Shown piece by piece: positions 1 through 11,461 of a stretch of 64,000 nucleotides of DNA (the stretch's first letter is position 1; every line of letters begins with the position of its first letter). This DNA is from Tetracentron sinense (lineage: Eukaryota; Streptophyta; Magnoliopsida; Trochodendrales; Trochodendraceae): assembly GCA_015143295.1 (NCBI GenBank), contig CM026560.1:7070501-7134500 (forward strand), in the 5' to 3' direction. A program made the position numbers and the translations under genes. Below the pieces are notes generated by a model. It was not told where the DNA came from. It saw nothing but the letters and a program-made list of their open reading frames with translations, and made no database searches.

Positions 1-48
1 AAGGTCCATGTAGTAGAAAGAGGGTTTTGCGGCAGAAACAGGGGAGCA

Positions 49-275
49 CAGATCGCTCGGTGATAACACCGATCGATCACTCCAAAACCGATCACTTACT
101 CTAGACCCCGATCGCTCGGTCAACTAGTGATCGCTCGGTATCTATCAACTGGTCAAAGATTTTGTATGGAAAAAAATTTCAGATAGGGTGTTTTCAACCG
201 ATCTCTCAATCAAAACACTGATAGCTCGATAAGCCACCGATTGCTCAGTCCTGACCACCGATCGATCGGTTATAT
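49..275. repeat. Palindrome array GATCGATC-type in U3 of LTR A
   Basis: About ten degenerate copies of a palindromic 12-14-mer around ACCGATCGATCGGT (variants with CGCTCGGT) are spaced about 10-30 bp apart directly upstream of the TATA box at 326-335. The same block occurs at the equivalent place in LTR B and, in reverse orientation, in LTR C. Confidence 0.8.
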
Positions 276-325
276 CCAGTTTTGCTTCATTCAGGGTGTT
301 TAAGTCTTTAAACCACCACCCTTGC

Positions 326-335
326 CTATAAAAGG
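326..335 (+). promoter_or_regulatory. LTR A TATA box
   Basis: The string ctataaaagg lies in the context CCTTGCCTATAAAAGGC. This context recurs in LTRs B and C and in similar form in H. It is followed by a purine-rich leader, as expected for the U3/R border of an LTR. Confidence 0.6.
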
Positions 336-576
336 CCCCAACTCGTGCCTAAGGGTTTCAGAAACCCATAGGGCATATTTTGAGAGAGTTTGAAAGGAGA
401 AGAAAGGGGAAAGCTAGGGTGTTGCTCATGCTTGAAGAGAAGATCAAGATCTTCCCTTCTTTGGTGTTCTCCATCTAAAAGACTCGAGGTTCTCACTTGT
501 TCTAAGCCTTTGGAATCGAATTCATCAATTTTACCAAGGTAGATACATTCTACTACCAAACTTGTGATAATACTAG

Positions 577-2762
577 TGAAAGTATGCCTCTTTTTAGTTT
601 TAGAAAAACAGTTCTTGGGGGGCATACATTGAATCCCAAGATCTGACTAAGATTCTAATTGATTTTATTCAATAAAGGTAGGAATAAAATTCACCTTTGC
701 GACTTTGAAATTGTTAAGTCAAATCCACGTTAGAATAATACTCGCAAAACTTCACAAGTGTCAAGTCTCCTGTCGATTTACACGAACCTTCTTTTTCCTT
801 TAAAGCTTTCTCTAATGGAAGCTAATGGCCCTTCCAAATTTTCAGCTCTAGGATTCTTGAATAAAAGATCTAATCTTTATTGATCAAGAACCTTTCTTGA
901 TGAACAAGATGAATTCTTTCTTTTCCTCTAGATCCAATCAAGAAGACAAAAGAAGAGAGAGATGGGTGTGACTGTACACCTCAAGGAGAGATAGGAGAGG
1001 GCATGAGGTTTGAGGAGAGGGGAGAAGTTTCCAAATCTGGAAAATTTTGGAAAATTTTCTTATATCCAAAGCCTTGGACATCCACCCCTTTTATAGGCTT
1101 CATTGGTTGCTTGCAACCAAAGTTTCCTAATCCTTATCCAATAAGGATTCCTCAATTAGTTTCCTATTTGGTTTCTCCATAATTAATTAGGAATAATCAA
1201 AATAGAAACTAATCTCATCCATTTGTGTCCAACTAATCTTATCCTTATCCTAATCCAATTAGGATTCCTTGATTAGCAAGAAACTAATAGACTCCTTGTC
1301 CAACAAGGAATCTTTAATTAGTAACTAACTCTAATTAACTAACTAACCTTATCCAATAAGGATATTAGTTATTAGAAACTAATTAAATTAATAACAATTA
1401 TTATTCCTCCTTGAAGTGGGCATCCCACCCTAGGTGGGTCCCATCCACACGCCCCTAGGGTTCCAAACCCCTATTGGTCACTTGAATTATTCTTTTATAA
1501 TAATTTCCAATGGTCCTACCCATTGGGTTTTTCACATCGAATGTGATTCCACCTTTTAGAGCTTCACTATACCATATAGTGATTACTTAGAGAAATTAAT
1601 TAATTTAATTATAAATTAAATTAAATACTTTAAGAAGGTCATTGTGTGTGGGATCTAAAGGGATCTCCTATTTCCGGTTGTGGGACCAAGTACTTCACCT
1701 TTTTGGTTGAAGCATTGTTACTAGGAAACACCTTTCCTATACTCCATTAGGATTATAGAATTTTATCTATATCCCTGGACTTCCACCAATCACAATTAAT
1801 GTCCATTAACATAATGTGATTAACCTCCAGAAATTAGAGAATTGCTTGTAAGTACCATCTCACAATATATTTACAAATAAATCCTTCCACATTCTGATAT
1901 CACTTGTAAGCTTTCGGGATTGGAACAATTCCACTGTCTTAGTCCCTAGCTTATGAATAGAACTCTTTCTCATGATTACTTTTCATTGAACTGAACCTTC
2001 AAAACACTTTTGAAGAAACATTAGAAAAGAATTGACATATATATATATATATACTTTTCTATATTAAAAATATCAATTTCGATAAAAACCATTTTACCGA
2101 AAAGCACCAGTACTGGATTTAACAGTTCAGTTCAACAAGTATCACCTTGATATCATTATCTCCAATTAAGGAGTTGTGGATTCCTTATGGAGTTTATACA
2201 CACTTCTCCAAACATTGTGTACATGACACAATGTACCCGGAGTTAGTCCTGTGTATTGGACATTGCCGATTGGCACATCAAAGCCATATAGACAGATGTC
2301 TGAGCAGATGTTAACCTCTCAGGTCTAAGGACAATTTGTCAAATGGGTAACCCTAATACAATCTGACAGTGTATTCCATAGGGTATCCATTAGTGACCCC
2401 GTTCAGTATTATGTACTTGCTACATATACTCACATGTTAGTCAAGAGTCACCACTCTCTGTGAATGAGATTCATCACACTATCTCATAGAACTACACATG
2501 TGCAAGCCAAGATGAAGTATGGCGCCCAACCAGTACTCTAGAGGCTTCGAACAATATTAGGTTTACAAGGAACCGGAAAATCATATCTCCTCGCAACCTT
2601 TGCATGATTTTACTACAATGTTACCTATGGAACTTTATATGTACATCATATGAGATAATAATTAATATAAATACCCTTTATAGTTGGTTGTGTGAATATG
2701 ATGCTTGTCTAATCAACATAGAAAAGTCTTTTATTGGCTTTCGAGGGCATATATGTCCAACA
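577..2762 (-). repeat. LARD1 3' LTR
   Basis: This is the left copy of the 2186-bp direct repeat and starts with TGAAAGTATGCC on plus. A TATA-like box (minus CCTATAAAAGG) lies at about 1087-1097. Upstream of it on minus (1100-1370) are repeated interrupted palindromes, for example ggttgc-tt-gcaacc at 1105-1118 and aatccttat-cca-ataaggatt at 1129-1149. An AT dinucleotide run lies near 2038-2051. Confidence 0.9.
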
Positions 2763-2773
2763 ATCTCCCACTT
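2763..2773 (-). other. LARD1 polypurine tract
   Basis: On minus this reads AAGTGGGAGAT directly before the LTR start TGTTGG. Such a tract primes plus-strand DNA synthesis and fixes the element's orientation. Confidence 0.75.
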
Positions 2774-5700
2774 GCACTCTAAGCCAATTAGATGTAATGC
2801 CCATATTCTCAGTGATGTTTCTCAAACACCAATTGAGACATAACTTAATATGTATGGGTCTGTCATGTCTGCTTTACCACAACTATTGTAATGATGCAAT
2901 AACACTTGCAACTCTTACAAATTTATTATCAATAACCATAGTCTTAAAAGACTAAACAAAAATGATACTGTCTAACAGTCATTTTCAGAAGTTAACATGC
3001 TTGTGCTTTACCATTATGCAATGCTCCGGACTAATCTGACCAATATCTTATCACATCAACATGTGATGAATATCCGGTCTAGTACAAGTATATTTTCTCA
3101 TGATATCATATATCTAAGAGAAAGAGATTCCATCCCATGAAGGTAGAAACTCTTTTCTTGGAATCTTACTTGCACAAAAACATGATTGTTATTGGGAGAA
3201 TAACAATATCATTTTCCTTTTGTCTCTAAACCATTTAGGACTAAGAAAACATGATGTCAAAGTTTTTGTCCTTCATTGTAAAATTGCTTGATCAAATCTA
3301 AGAGAAGAATAATATTCATACTTCATTCATAATGAAAAGAATATTATCTTTGCATAGAGTCAGGAAAGTAATTATGCTCCCACTAACCAATTTGCACACA
3401 AAGGATACTTTCATTCTTAGATGAAAATCAAACAGTTTGATTACTTAATCAGAATAAAAGTTAGTCCAACTATAGATTCTGGGACCTGTGGGTTCTAGTG
3501 TATTATTTAGGCATAGTGAGAGTAGAGAGTTGATCTCTATCAATTCTCATAGTTATTGGTCTATTGGGCTTCCGCTTCTAGAACAATTCTAGATTCAGTG
3601 TCTCTACTAGGAAACTTATATTCCTGTTTACAAATATCTTTTGTTATCCAGGAATAGAGACTAAATGTCTCTAATGCGAATCCCAAGCTCATCTTCTATC
3701 AAATCATATCTAATAAAATTCGATTTAACAACACCATCATGCAATGGTTTGTTCTGGGAATTATCTGAGACAAGATGTAATGAGAGTAAATTATGAAATT
3801 TCTATTAAGAGGTACTCTTCTCAATCATGGAAGACTTACCTAGCTATTTCTTTATTTCAGTGCGGAATTCCTTGAACTTTTCAAAGAATGTGAAATAAAG
3901 TTAGCTACCTCTTAATGGAAGATTCATATGGTTACGATCATCAAACTTTTGTCCCATTCCTAAGTAGAAGTTTTATCCACTCAGATTTCTCATTCTCCTT
4001 AACAAATATGCAACTATTGCACTTATGCAAGATCATACCAAGCATTAGGAGCTGGAGGTTCCAACAATTAAGTTGGACTTGATGAGTATACAAGCTGGAC
4101 AATCCTTTCAAAGGTTTGTCCTGTATCCAATGACCAATTGCTTCACTATGAAGCACAATCCTTATACTTTCCTTTCTTCTCAGAAGAGCCTTTGTCCATA
4201 CTACTAGAATACCTTTCGAATAGAAAATCTTGGATTTCTTTCCTTTGCATAAATGCTCGGGATTAAGAAAATCCAATTCTTTTGAACATCTTTGCAAGTA
4301 GCATTGAACTTTTCAAAGGTTCTTAGCCATGTGCAACATGTGGGATTTCAGACAATCTGATTTCCTACTTGTTCAACATAACCATATTAAAGGACTCCGG
4401 GAGTTTGTCGAGGATCATATCCTCTAATCCCATAAATTTATCTCAATTTATCTCAGCACCAAGAATTGGGATTTATGAATCCAATGATCTCTATCATATT
4501 CTTTGTGACTAGGTTTCCCTAGTCAACTTGGTGTCCACTTGTCCTTTTATATAGTAAGCTGTCTAGCAGCCCTATTGTATTCTGTAAACATCTCATATAA
4601 GATTTAACATTAATAGTAATAACTTGGACAATTCTTTAGATGGTAAGCACAAACTTGAGAGTCTTTTTCCATTCCAAACACTTTGAATTGGTCAAGAGAT
4701 TCTCATTAAAGTCTTGGTAAGGTGGTTATAGAATGACATGACAATAAAACATACATCATAATATTTCACACATAATAATATCATTAGATCAGAGCTTTCG
4801 ATCTTTGATGATATTGCTCATCATTCAGTCAAATTTCATAGACCCCTCATTCTATAAAATTAGGAAATATGTTACTTCATATATCTGATGAGCATTGGGT
4901 GCCTTATAATACACATGCAATCTTCCATGCTAGGATAGTACCACACATGCACTACAAGGTGGATAGTAACTATCAATCACTGAACATCTCATGCATAACT
5001 CCTTATGTAAATCAGTGATTCCCAATTTTCTTGTGACCTCCAAGGATAACATGACTGTCACTTGTCAACCGTCATGGTCTTTGGTTAAGTGAAACCCATT
5101 ATTCTCGGTTGTCATATGATCAAGTAGGAATATGACCCCATGCTAGTTGACACTCCCTATCAGGCCATACACATTCCTATCTACTATAGAAATAAAACAC
5201 TAGGAGTTTAATTTAGACTGAATTATGTCCGATTCCTATCAGAGAGACAAGACTCAGGCTAATTAATTCCTAGTCTTATTGATAATGAAAGGTCATAGGG
5301 CAACATTATCCTATATGATAGATTAGCCCATTTAATTCACTTAATATTTTTCTTGAGGGAAAACAGAATATTATGAACAAATTATACATCTAATGCATTT
5401 ATCAAAAGCATTCATAATATTTATCATTGCATCACATGCATAGAATAATATACAAATATCATCACATGATAATAAATCAAATTTCGTTTTAATTAGATCA
5501 AACTAATTCCAATGAACTCCCACTAGCCCCAGAAATCTTAATGGATCTAATCCAAGGGTACAAAGGTTATTTTTTAACATCAGTGGACTTTAGATGGTTC
5601 ATTCATCCATATGATGGACCATTGGTCATACCAAGCACCATGGGCCCAGAATAACAATTATAAAGTGTCCATGTGCATCACTAAAGCCCATAAGTCAAAA

Positions 5701-8169
5701 TGGACTATATTACCCTTTAATTCTCTACGAATTATTCTTAGCACATTAGGGTTCATCAACCCTAAGTCTAAAAGAAATTATGGGATTCTTTAAACAACTC
5801 TCTAAGACCTCTACTAGGGTCTATAAGTGTCACTCAAGCACTTCCCATAATCGTGAATATTGTTAGCTTACATCTATGTCAATTAAGGCACAATTATCTC
5901 ATAATCATGCAAGTAACATATTCCACGTATAAATTTCAACATAAACTACATGCATCACGTCCAAAAGGGCTATAATAATGTGTTTTATTTAAACACAAAC
6001 TTTTTATGTTTGAACAAAACACATATTGTGGGGTTTGATCCAATTATCCAAAATTTGCACAAAAACGATAATCACATTATCACAAGGGTTATGAACTTTT
6101 CTAAGCAACTAAGAGCTATAACAAATCATCACATGAAATACATAATATAACCGCACAATGGGTCCACATGATCATGCTATCTTAGAAATCCTACAACTAC
6201 TCTTGTAGAACGCCTTCCAAGATTTATTCTCCATGTGATCACCATCATCTTCGATCTTCAATATGATTTCTCTATAGAGAAAAACCAGCAACTCCTAATA
6301 CTAAGATTACATCATATTCAAAATAAGAAACCTTGAGAAACCACCCAAAATAGGGTGCTCAAGGGTAGTACAACTCATAAGAAGAAAGAGAAGAGAATAG
6401 AGAGAGAAGAAGACATGATCATGGAACCCATCTACCATTCAACAAGAATATATATTAATAATTCATCAACTATGAATAATAACATGACATGACAAATTAC
6501 TTAGAAAGTCCATAACCTCGACAAGGGTTTTGCTAACCTTAGGGAAACTCTTTCCCATATAGTTAAGGCCTCTATTAACATTGAATAGAAAAACCCTAGA
6601 GCAAAGAAAGCAAGCATGTCTAGAATGAATTCTTAGGGTTTTTAGATCATCATTAAAAGAAAATAATTTTCCTTTAATGCTTGGAAAATCATTAAGAGAA
6701 ACAATTTCTCTAAGATTTAATCTAACCCTAAAATTCATCCTCACATTCCTCAATTGATAAACAAATAGAAAACACCATATTAAATTCGACTAGGCTAGGG
6801 ATCTAATCTCTTCCATATTATTTTGATCTAATAACTATTAAAAGACCAAAATAAAAATCAGAAATTTGCTAATTTTTAATATCACTTTATATTGATTCCA
6901 AAAATAAATTCAAAATCAATAATAGATGAATTCAAAATTTTCCATAATAGCCAATTGCTTTAGGGATTATTTGATTTAACAATTAAATAAAATAATACCC
7001 TAAACACTAGTATTAAATGTCCATAAAATAATTGATCTCTATCAATTAAAAGTCACTTGAGATAAAATCCTGTATCTCAACCAATGACATTTATGTAATT
7101 ACTTGATTCACTATTAATCAAATAAAAACTTATAAATACTATATAGCCGGTAATTCTGAGCACATGTAATTGATCCAAATCAACTACAATAATTATGGTA
7201 TTATTCCCATAAACTTTTTAGGGAACCATAAATGATATCATAATTAACATTTAATTAAATGATAGCTCGTGGACTCGAAGCATATAATTAAACAATTTAA
7301 TTAAATCTCAGCCCGTGCTCTCGAATCAAATAATTAAACTATTTAATTAATTGATAGCCCATTAAATGATTTAATAGCATCCTATGCTCTCAAATCAAAT
7401 AATGGAATTTAGGAAAAATTTGAAAGCCTCTTGGAAAATTAATTTAGAAAACTCTTTTTCCCGCTTTAGATTTTCGACTCAAGTTTTGACCCTCAAAACG
7501 ATTGATTCTGGAAAAAATTTCTTCACAAAAGTTGTAGATCTTTTCGACGGCTTTGAAAAGATGTACTGACGGACCTAAATCAGATTTACGGTCACAAAGC
7601 TATGGCCGAAATACCGAAACTATACCGATCCTTCTAATCAAATACAAATCCGAAAATCCCTGAATCAATTTTAATCGAAATAAGCTTTAATCTCTAAGAA
7701 AACTTAAGCAAGGGTGTCTAACACCATGAGATTTATTAATTAACATTTAATAAATAAAATCTCATCTATATTTGCTTGCCAAAATATCAATTGGTATCTA
7801 AGTGGTATATATCAAAGGGAAAACTTGCCCAGGGCTCACAAGAATAAATTAAACAATTTAATTTAATATAAAAAGGATCTCTAAATCCTTAAAGGGCTTT
7901 AACCAAATTTATATCTCTATATACCTATCCCTAATAGAATTAAGAGAGGTTTTGAAATCATCCAAAACTGAAATTAGCATCACACTAATTTCTAAGGGCT
8001 TGATTATTCCCTCTATAACTAGAGGAGAATCCCTTAACCCGACCAATGATTATCTAATCATCAAGAATCTAGAAGATTGATTCCTTAGGGTAACCAAAAT
8101 TCATAGGGGAGGCAATCTTGATATAAATCTTGATTAAACTCAATAAAATCAAAGAGAAGCATAGCCAAG
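2774..8169 (-). other. LARD1 interior without recognisable coding
   Basis: About 5.4 kb of AT-rich sequence. I find no retroelement protein motif such as a zinc knuckle, DSG, YVDD or an HH-CC pattern on either strand. The longest frame (118 codons, minus, 3941-4297) resembles nothing I know. The part next to the primer site (about 7430-7680) matches a segment that lies inside LTR G at 14660-14790 and 20170-20260. Confidence 0.7.
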
Positions 8170-8181
8170 GCTCTGATACCA
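8170..8181 (-). other. LARD1 primer binding site (tRNA-iMet type)
   Basis: Minus reads TGGTATCAGAGC, complementary to the 3' end of plant initiator methionine tRNA. It is one base from the inner edge of the LTR that starts at 8183. Confidence 0.9.
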
Positions 8182-8182
8182 C

Positions 8183-10368
8183 TGAAAGTATGCCTCTTTT
8201 TAGTTTTAGAAAAACAGTTCTTGGGGGGCATACATCGAATCCCAAGATTTGACTAAGATTCAAATTGATTTTATTCAATGAAGGTAGGAATAACATTCAC
8301 CTTTGCGACTTTGAAATTGTTAAGTCAAATCCACGTTAGAATAGTACTCGCAAAACTTCACAAGTGTCAAGTCTCCTGTCGATTTACACGAACCTTCTTT
8401 TTCCTTTAAAGCTTTCTCTAATGGAAGCTAATGGCCCTTCCAAATTTCCAGCTCTAGGAATCTTGAATAAAAGATCCAATCTTTATTGATCAAGAACCTT
8501 TTTTGATGAACAAGATGAATTCTTTCTTTTCCTCAAGATCCAATCAAGAAGACAAAAGAAGAGAGAGATGGGTGTGACCGTACACCTCAAGGAGAGAGAG
8601 GGGAGGGCATGAGGTTTGAGGAGAGGGGAGAAGTTTCCAAATCTGAAAAATTTTGGAAAATTTTCTTATATCCAAAGCCTTGGACGTCCACCCCTTTTAT
8701 AGGCTTCATTGGTTGCTTGCAACCAAAGTTTCCTAATCCTTATCCAATAAGGATTCCTCAATTAGTTTCCTATTTGGTTTCTCCATAATTAATTAGGAAT
8801 AATCAAAATAGAAACTAATCTCATCCATTTGTATCCAACTAATCTTATCCTTATCCTAATCCAATTAGAATTCCTTGATTAACAAGAAACTAATAGACTC
8901 CTTGTCCAACAAGGAATCTTTAATTAGTAACTAACTCTAACTAACTAACTAATCTTATCCAATAAGGATATTAGTATTAGAAACTAATTAAAATAATAAC
9001 AATTATTATTCCTCCTTGAAGTGGGCATCCCACCCTAGGTGGGTCCCATCCACACGCCCCTAGGGTTCCAAACCCCTATTGGTCACTTGAATTATTCTTT
9101 TATAATAATTCCCAATGGGTCCTACTCATTGGGTTTTTCACATCGAATGTGATTCCACCTGTTAGAGCTTCACTATACCATATAGTGATTACTTAGAGAA
9201 ATTAATTAATTTAATTATAAATTAAATTAAATACTTTAAGAAGGTCATTGTGTGTGGGATCTAAAGGGATTTCCTATTTCCCGTTGTGGGACCAAGTACT
9301 TCACCTTTTTGGTTGAAGCATTGTTACTAGGAAACACCTTTCCTATACTCCATTAGGATTATAGAATTTTATCTATATGCCTGGACTTCCACCAATCACA
9401 ATTAATGTCCATTAACACAATGTGATTAACCTCCATTAGAGAATTGCTTGTAAGTACCATCTCACAATATATTTACAAATAAATCCTTCCACATTCCGAT
9501 ATCACTTGTAAGCTTCCGGGATTGGAACAATTCCACTGTCTTTGTCCCTAGCTTATGAATAGAACTCTTTCTCATGATTACTTTTCATTGAACTGAACCT
9601 CCAAAACACTTTTGAAGAAGCATTAGAAAAGAACTGACATATATATATATATATATACATACTTTTCCATATTAAAAATATCAACTTCGATAAAAACCAT
9701 TTTACCGAAAAGCACCAGTACTGGATTTAACAGTTCAGTTCAACAAGTATCACCTTGATATCATTATCTCCAATTAAGGAGTTGTGGATTCCTTATTGAG
9801 TGTTTACACACTTCTCCAAACATTGTGTAGATGACACAACGCATCCGGAGTTAGTCCTGTGTATTGGACATTGCCGATTGGCACATCAAAGCCATATAAA
9901 CAGATGTCTGAGAAGATGTTAACCCCTCAGGTCTAAGGACAATTTGTCAAATGGATAACCCTAATACAATCTGACAGTGTATTCCATAGGGTATCCACTA
10001 GTGACCCCGTTCAGTATTATGTACTTGCTACATATACTCACATGTTAGTCGAGAGTCACCACTTTCTGTGAATGAGATTCATCACACTATCTCATAGAAC
10101 TACACATGTGCAAGCCATGATGAAGTACGACGCCCAACCAGTACACTAGAGGCTTCGAACAATATTAGGTTTACAAGGAACCGGAAAATCATATCTCCTC
10201 GCAACCTGCATGATTTTCCTACAATGTTACCTATGGAACTTTATGTCTACATTATATGAGACAATAATTAATATAAATACCCTTTATAGTTGGTTGTGTG
10301 AATATGATGCTTGTCTAATCAACATAGAAAAGTCTTTTATTGGCTTTCGAGGGCATATATGTCCAACA
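8183..10368 (-). repeat. LARD1 5' LTR
   Basis: This is the right copy of the LARD1 LTR, 2186 bp, colinear with 577-2762 and differing by scattered substitutions and small indels. It is followed by the target duplication actag at 10369-10373. Confidence 0.9.
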
Positions 10369-10373
10369 ACTAG

Positions 10374-11461
10374 TTCACCACATGATGTCCTCCTCATTCT
10401 ATGCTAAGAATATTAGGTTGGTGTGGTATGTGATGTTGATTTTATACTTGGATGTAAACTATCATTATTAGGCACTCTATGTGTTTGGTTTAAATCCTCT
10501 AAGGGCTTTTATGTTTAAATATGCTATTATTCTCATATGTTTTGCATGTCTCGCATGAACCGAATTTTTATGGATTTCTCAAAGTTATAAAAAAAGGTTT
10601 TTGAATAAGTGACTCATATGATGATTTTAAGAAACCCCATGATATTGTCTAAGATCGGTTCACAAGCTCCAAGGATCATATTAAACTCACAAGGAACTCT
10701 ATGATAAGGTCTAAGATCGATGTACAAGCTCCAAGGATCATAAATGTAAATGTTCTAAGATCTCAATGGTTTTACTCTATGGTTTTGCTCTACGGTATTG
10801 CTCCAAGGCTCTATGGATCATAAATGACTCTAAGGAACTCTATGAACTTAACACGACTCAAAGAACTCACAAGGCTATGATTATCACAAGACTTACACTA
10901 TTTTGGTTTTTGGATGTCATTACACGTGTTATTTCACGGTTTCTAAGCTTTGATATGTTTTAAGGATTTCAGTCTCTATGTTTTGTATGCTTCCATGATA
11001 TTATTGCTTTGTTGTTAGTAGTATGTATACGCTGAGTATTACACGCTCAGCCGATATTTGTTATCATCGGTAGGTGCATGGGTTCTTTTCGCCTTGTGTG
11101 GTTCGGAGCCTTGGGTAGATGAAGAATACTACGACCCGGAGCCTTCTATGGACCACTACCAGGATGATGGATCACTAGATAGGCGGCCCGACTTTGACTT
11201 CTGCTAACTATGTTAGGAAGAGAAGATATTTTGTGTATTTTGAGAGTGGAACTTGTCCACTCCATATTTTGGATATATATTTTGTTGGTTCAGACTTGAG
11301 CCGAATGATAGGAGCATTTGATTATAAATTGTTTCCGCTATGTATAACTTGCGTACTCTGATAGGTTGATATGTGTGCCTTATGTGTCATACAGGAGGGT
11401 ATGATACGGCGGTCACGAGCTAGAGTATCCTAACTCTTAGGGGGTATTTTGGGTCGCGACA
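10374..11461 (+). mobile_element. LTR A, right part
   Basis: This continues LTR A beyond LARD1 and is colinear with 16690-17853 of LTR B, ending in the shared terminus GGGTCGCGACA. It contains a degenerate tandem repeat of about 75 bp (10630-10750), the conserved CTGAG/CTCAG hairpin (11030-11050) and a conserved small open frame. No PBS follows, so this is a solo LTR or the 3' end of an element. Confidence 0.75.
11022..11207 (+). CDS. LTR-embedded small frame, copy A (acidic PWV peptide)
   Basis: This is an open frame of 61 codons ending in TAA. The conserved part follows a splice-acceptor-like TAG at 11071-11073 and contains LCGSEPWVDEEYYDPEP and the C-terminal end DFDFC. LTR B carries the same peptide in the same place with no indel. 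My hand count of the aligned codons from the EPWV Glu to the stop gives 12 synonymous and 6 replacement differences, unlike neutral decay. There is no ATG upstream of the conserved part, so it is either a 3' exon joined by splicing or part of a longer leader frame. I do not recognise the peptide and assign no function. Confidence 0.45.
   Translation, partial: YVYAEYYTLSRYLLSSVGAWVLFALCGSEPWVDEEYYDPEPSMDHYQDDGSLDRRPDFDFC

Larger units (their letters stand above)
1..576 (+). mobile_element. LTR A, left part (gypsy-type LTR, split by LARD1)
   Basis: This is the U3/R part of a long LTR whose first bases lie before the window. It aligns along its length with solo LTR B (about 16165-16680): the same palindrome-rich block, the same TATA box, the same leader. 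It stops at the left target duplication of LARD1 (actag, 572-576) and resumes after 10373. Joined, the two parts are about 1.66 kb against 1.86 kb for LTR B, so roughly 190 bp are missing on the left. The family assignment (Ty3/gypsy, possibly Tekay/Del-like) rests only on terminal sequence style and LTR size and is uncertain. Confidence 0.75.
577..10368 (-). mobile_element. LARD1: complete non-autonomous copia-like LTR retrotransposon
   Basis: The element is 9792 bp and is flanked by a perfect 5-bp duplication, actag (572-576 and 10369-10373). Two LTRs of 2186 bp each (577-2762 and 8183-10368) are nearly identical. In minus orientation the LTR begins TGTTGGACATATATGCCC, resembling the start of Angela/BARE-type copia LTRs, and ends in CA. 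A tRNA-iMet primer binding site and a polypurine tract sit at the expected inner borders, so the element reads right to left. The 5.4-kb interior has no recognisable gag, protease, integrase or reverse transcriptase, only short AT-rich frames. This fits a large retrotransposon derivative mobilised by enzymes from elsewhere. The matching LTRs and intact duplication point to fairly recent insertion. Confidence 0.9.

Noticed and set aside
49-275. GATCGATC-rich arrays as a CRISPR-like or methylation-linked repeat
   Set aside because: Spacing is irregular, no unique spacers of fixed length exist, and the block recurs at one LTR position in three copies of a plant retroelement group.
2038-2055. AT dinucleotide run (also near 9640 and 21045) as a separate microsatellite locus
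   Set aside because: It occurs at the same place in every LARD1/G LTR copy, so it is part of the LTR.
3941-4297. 118-codon minus frame inside LARD1 as a possible gag remnant
   Set aside because: It has no zinc knuckle, helical gag signature or protease motif; the position in the element fits the 3' half, where gag is not expected.
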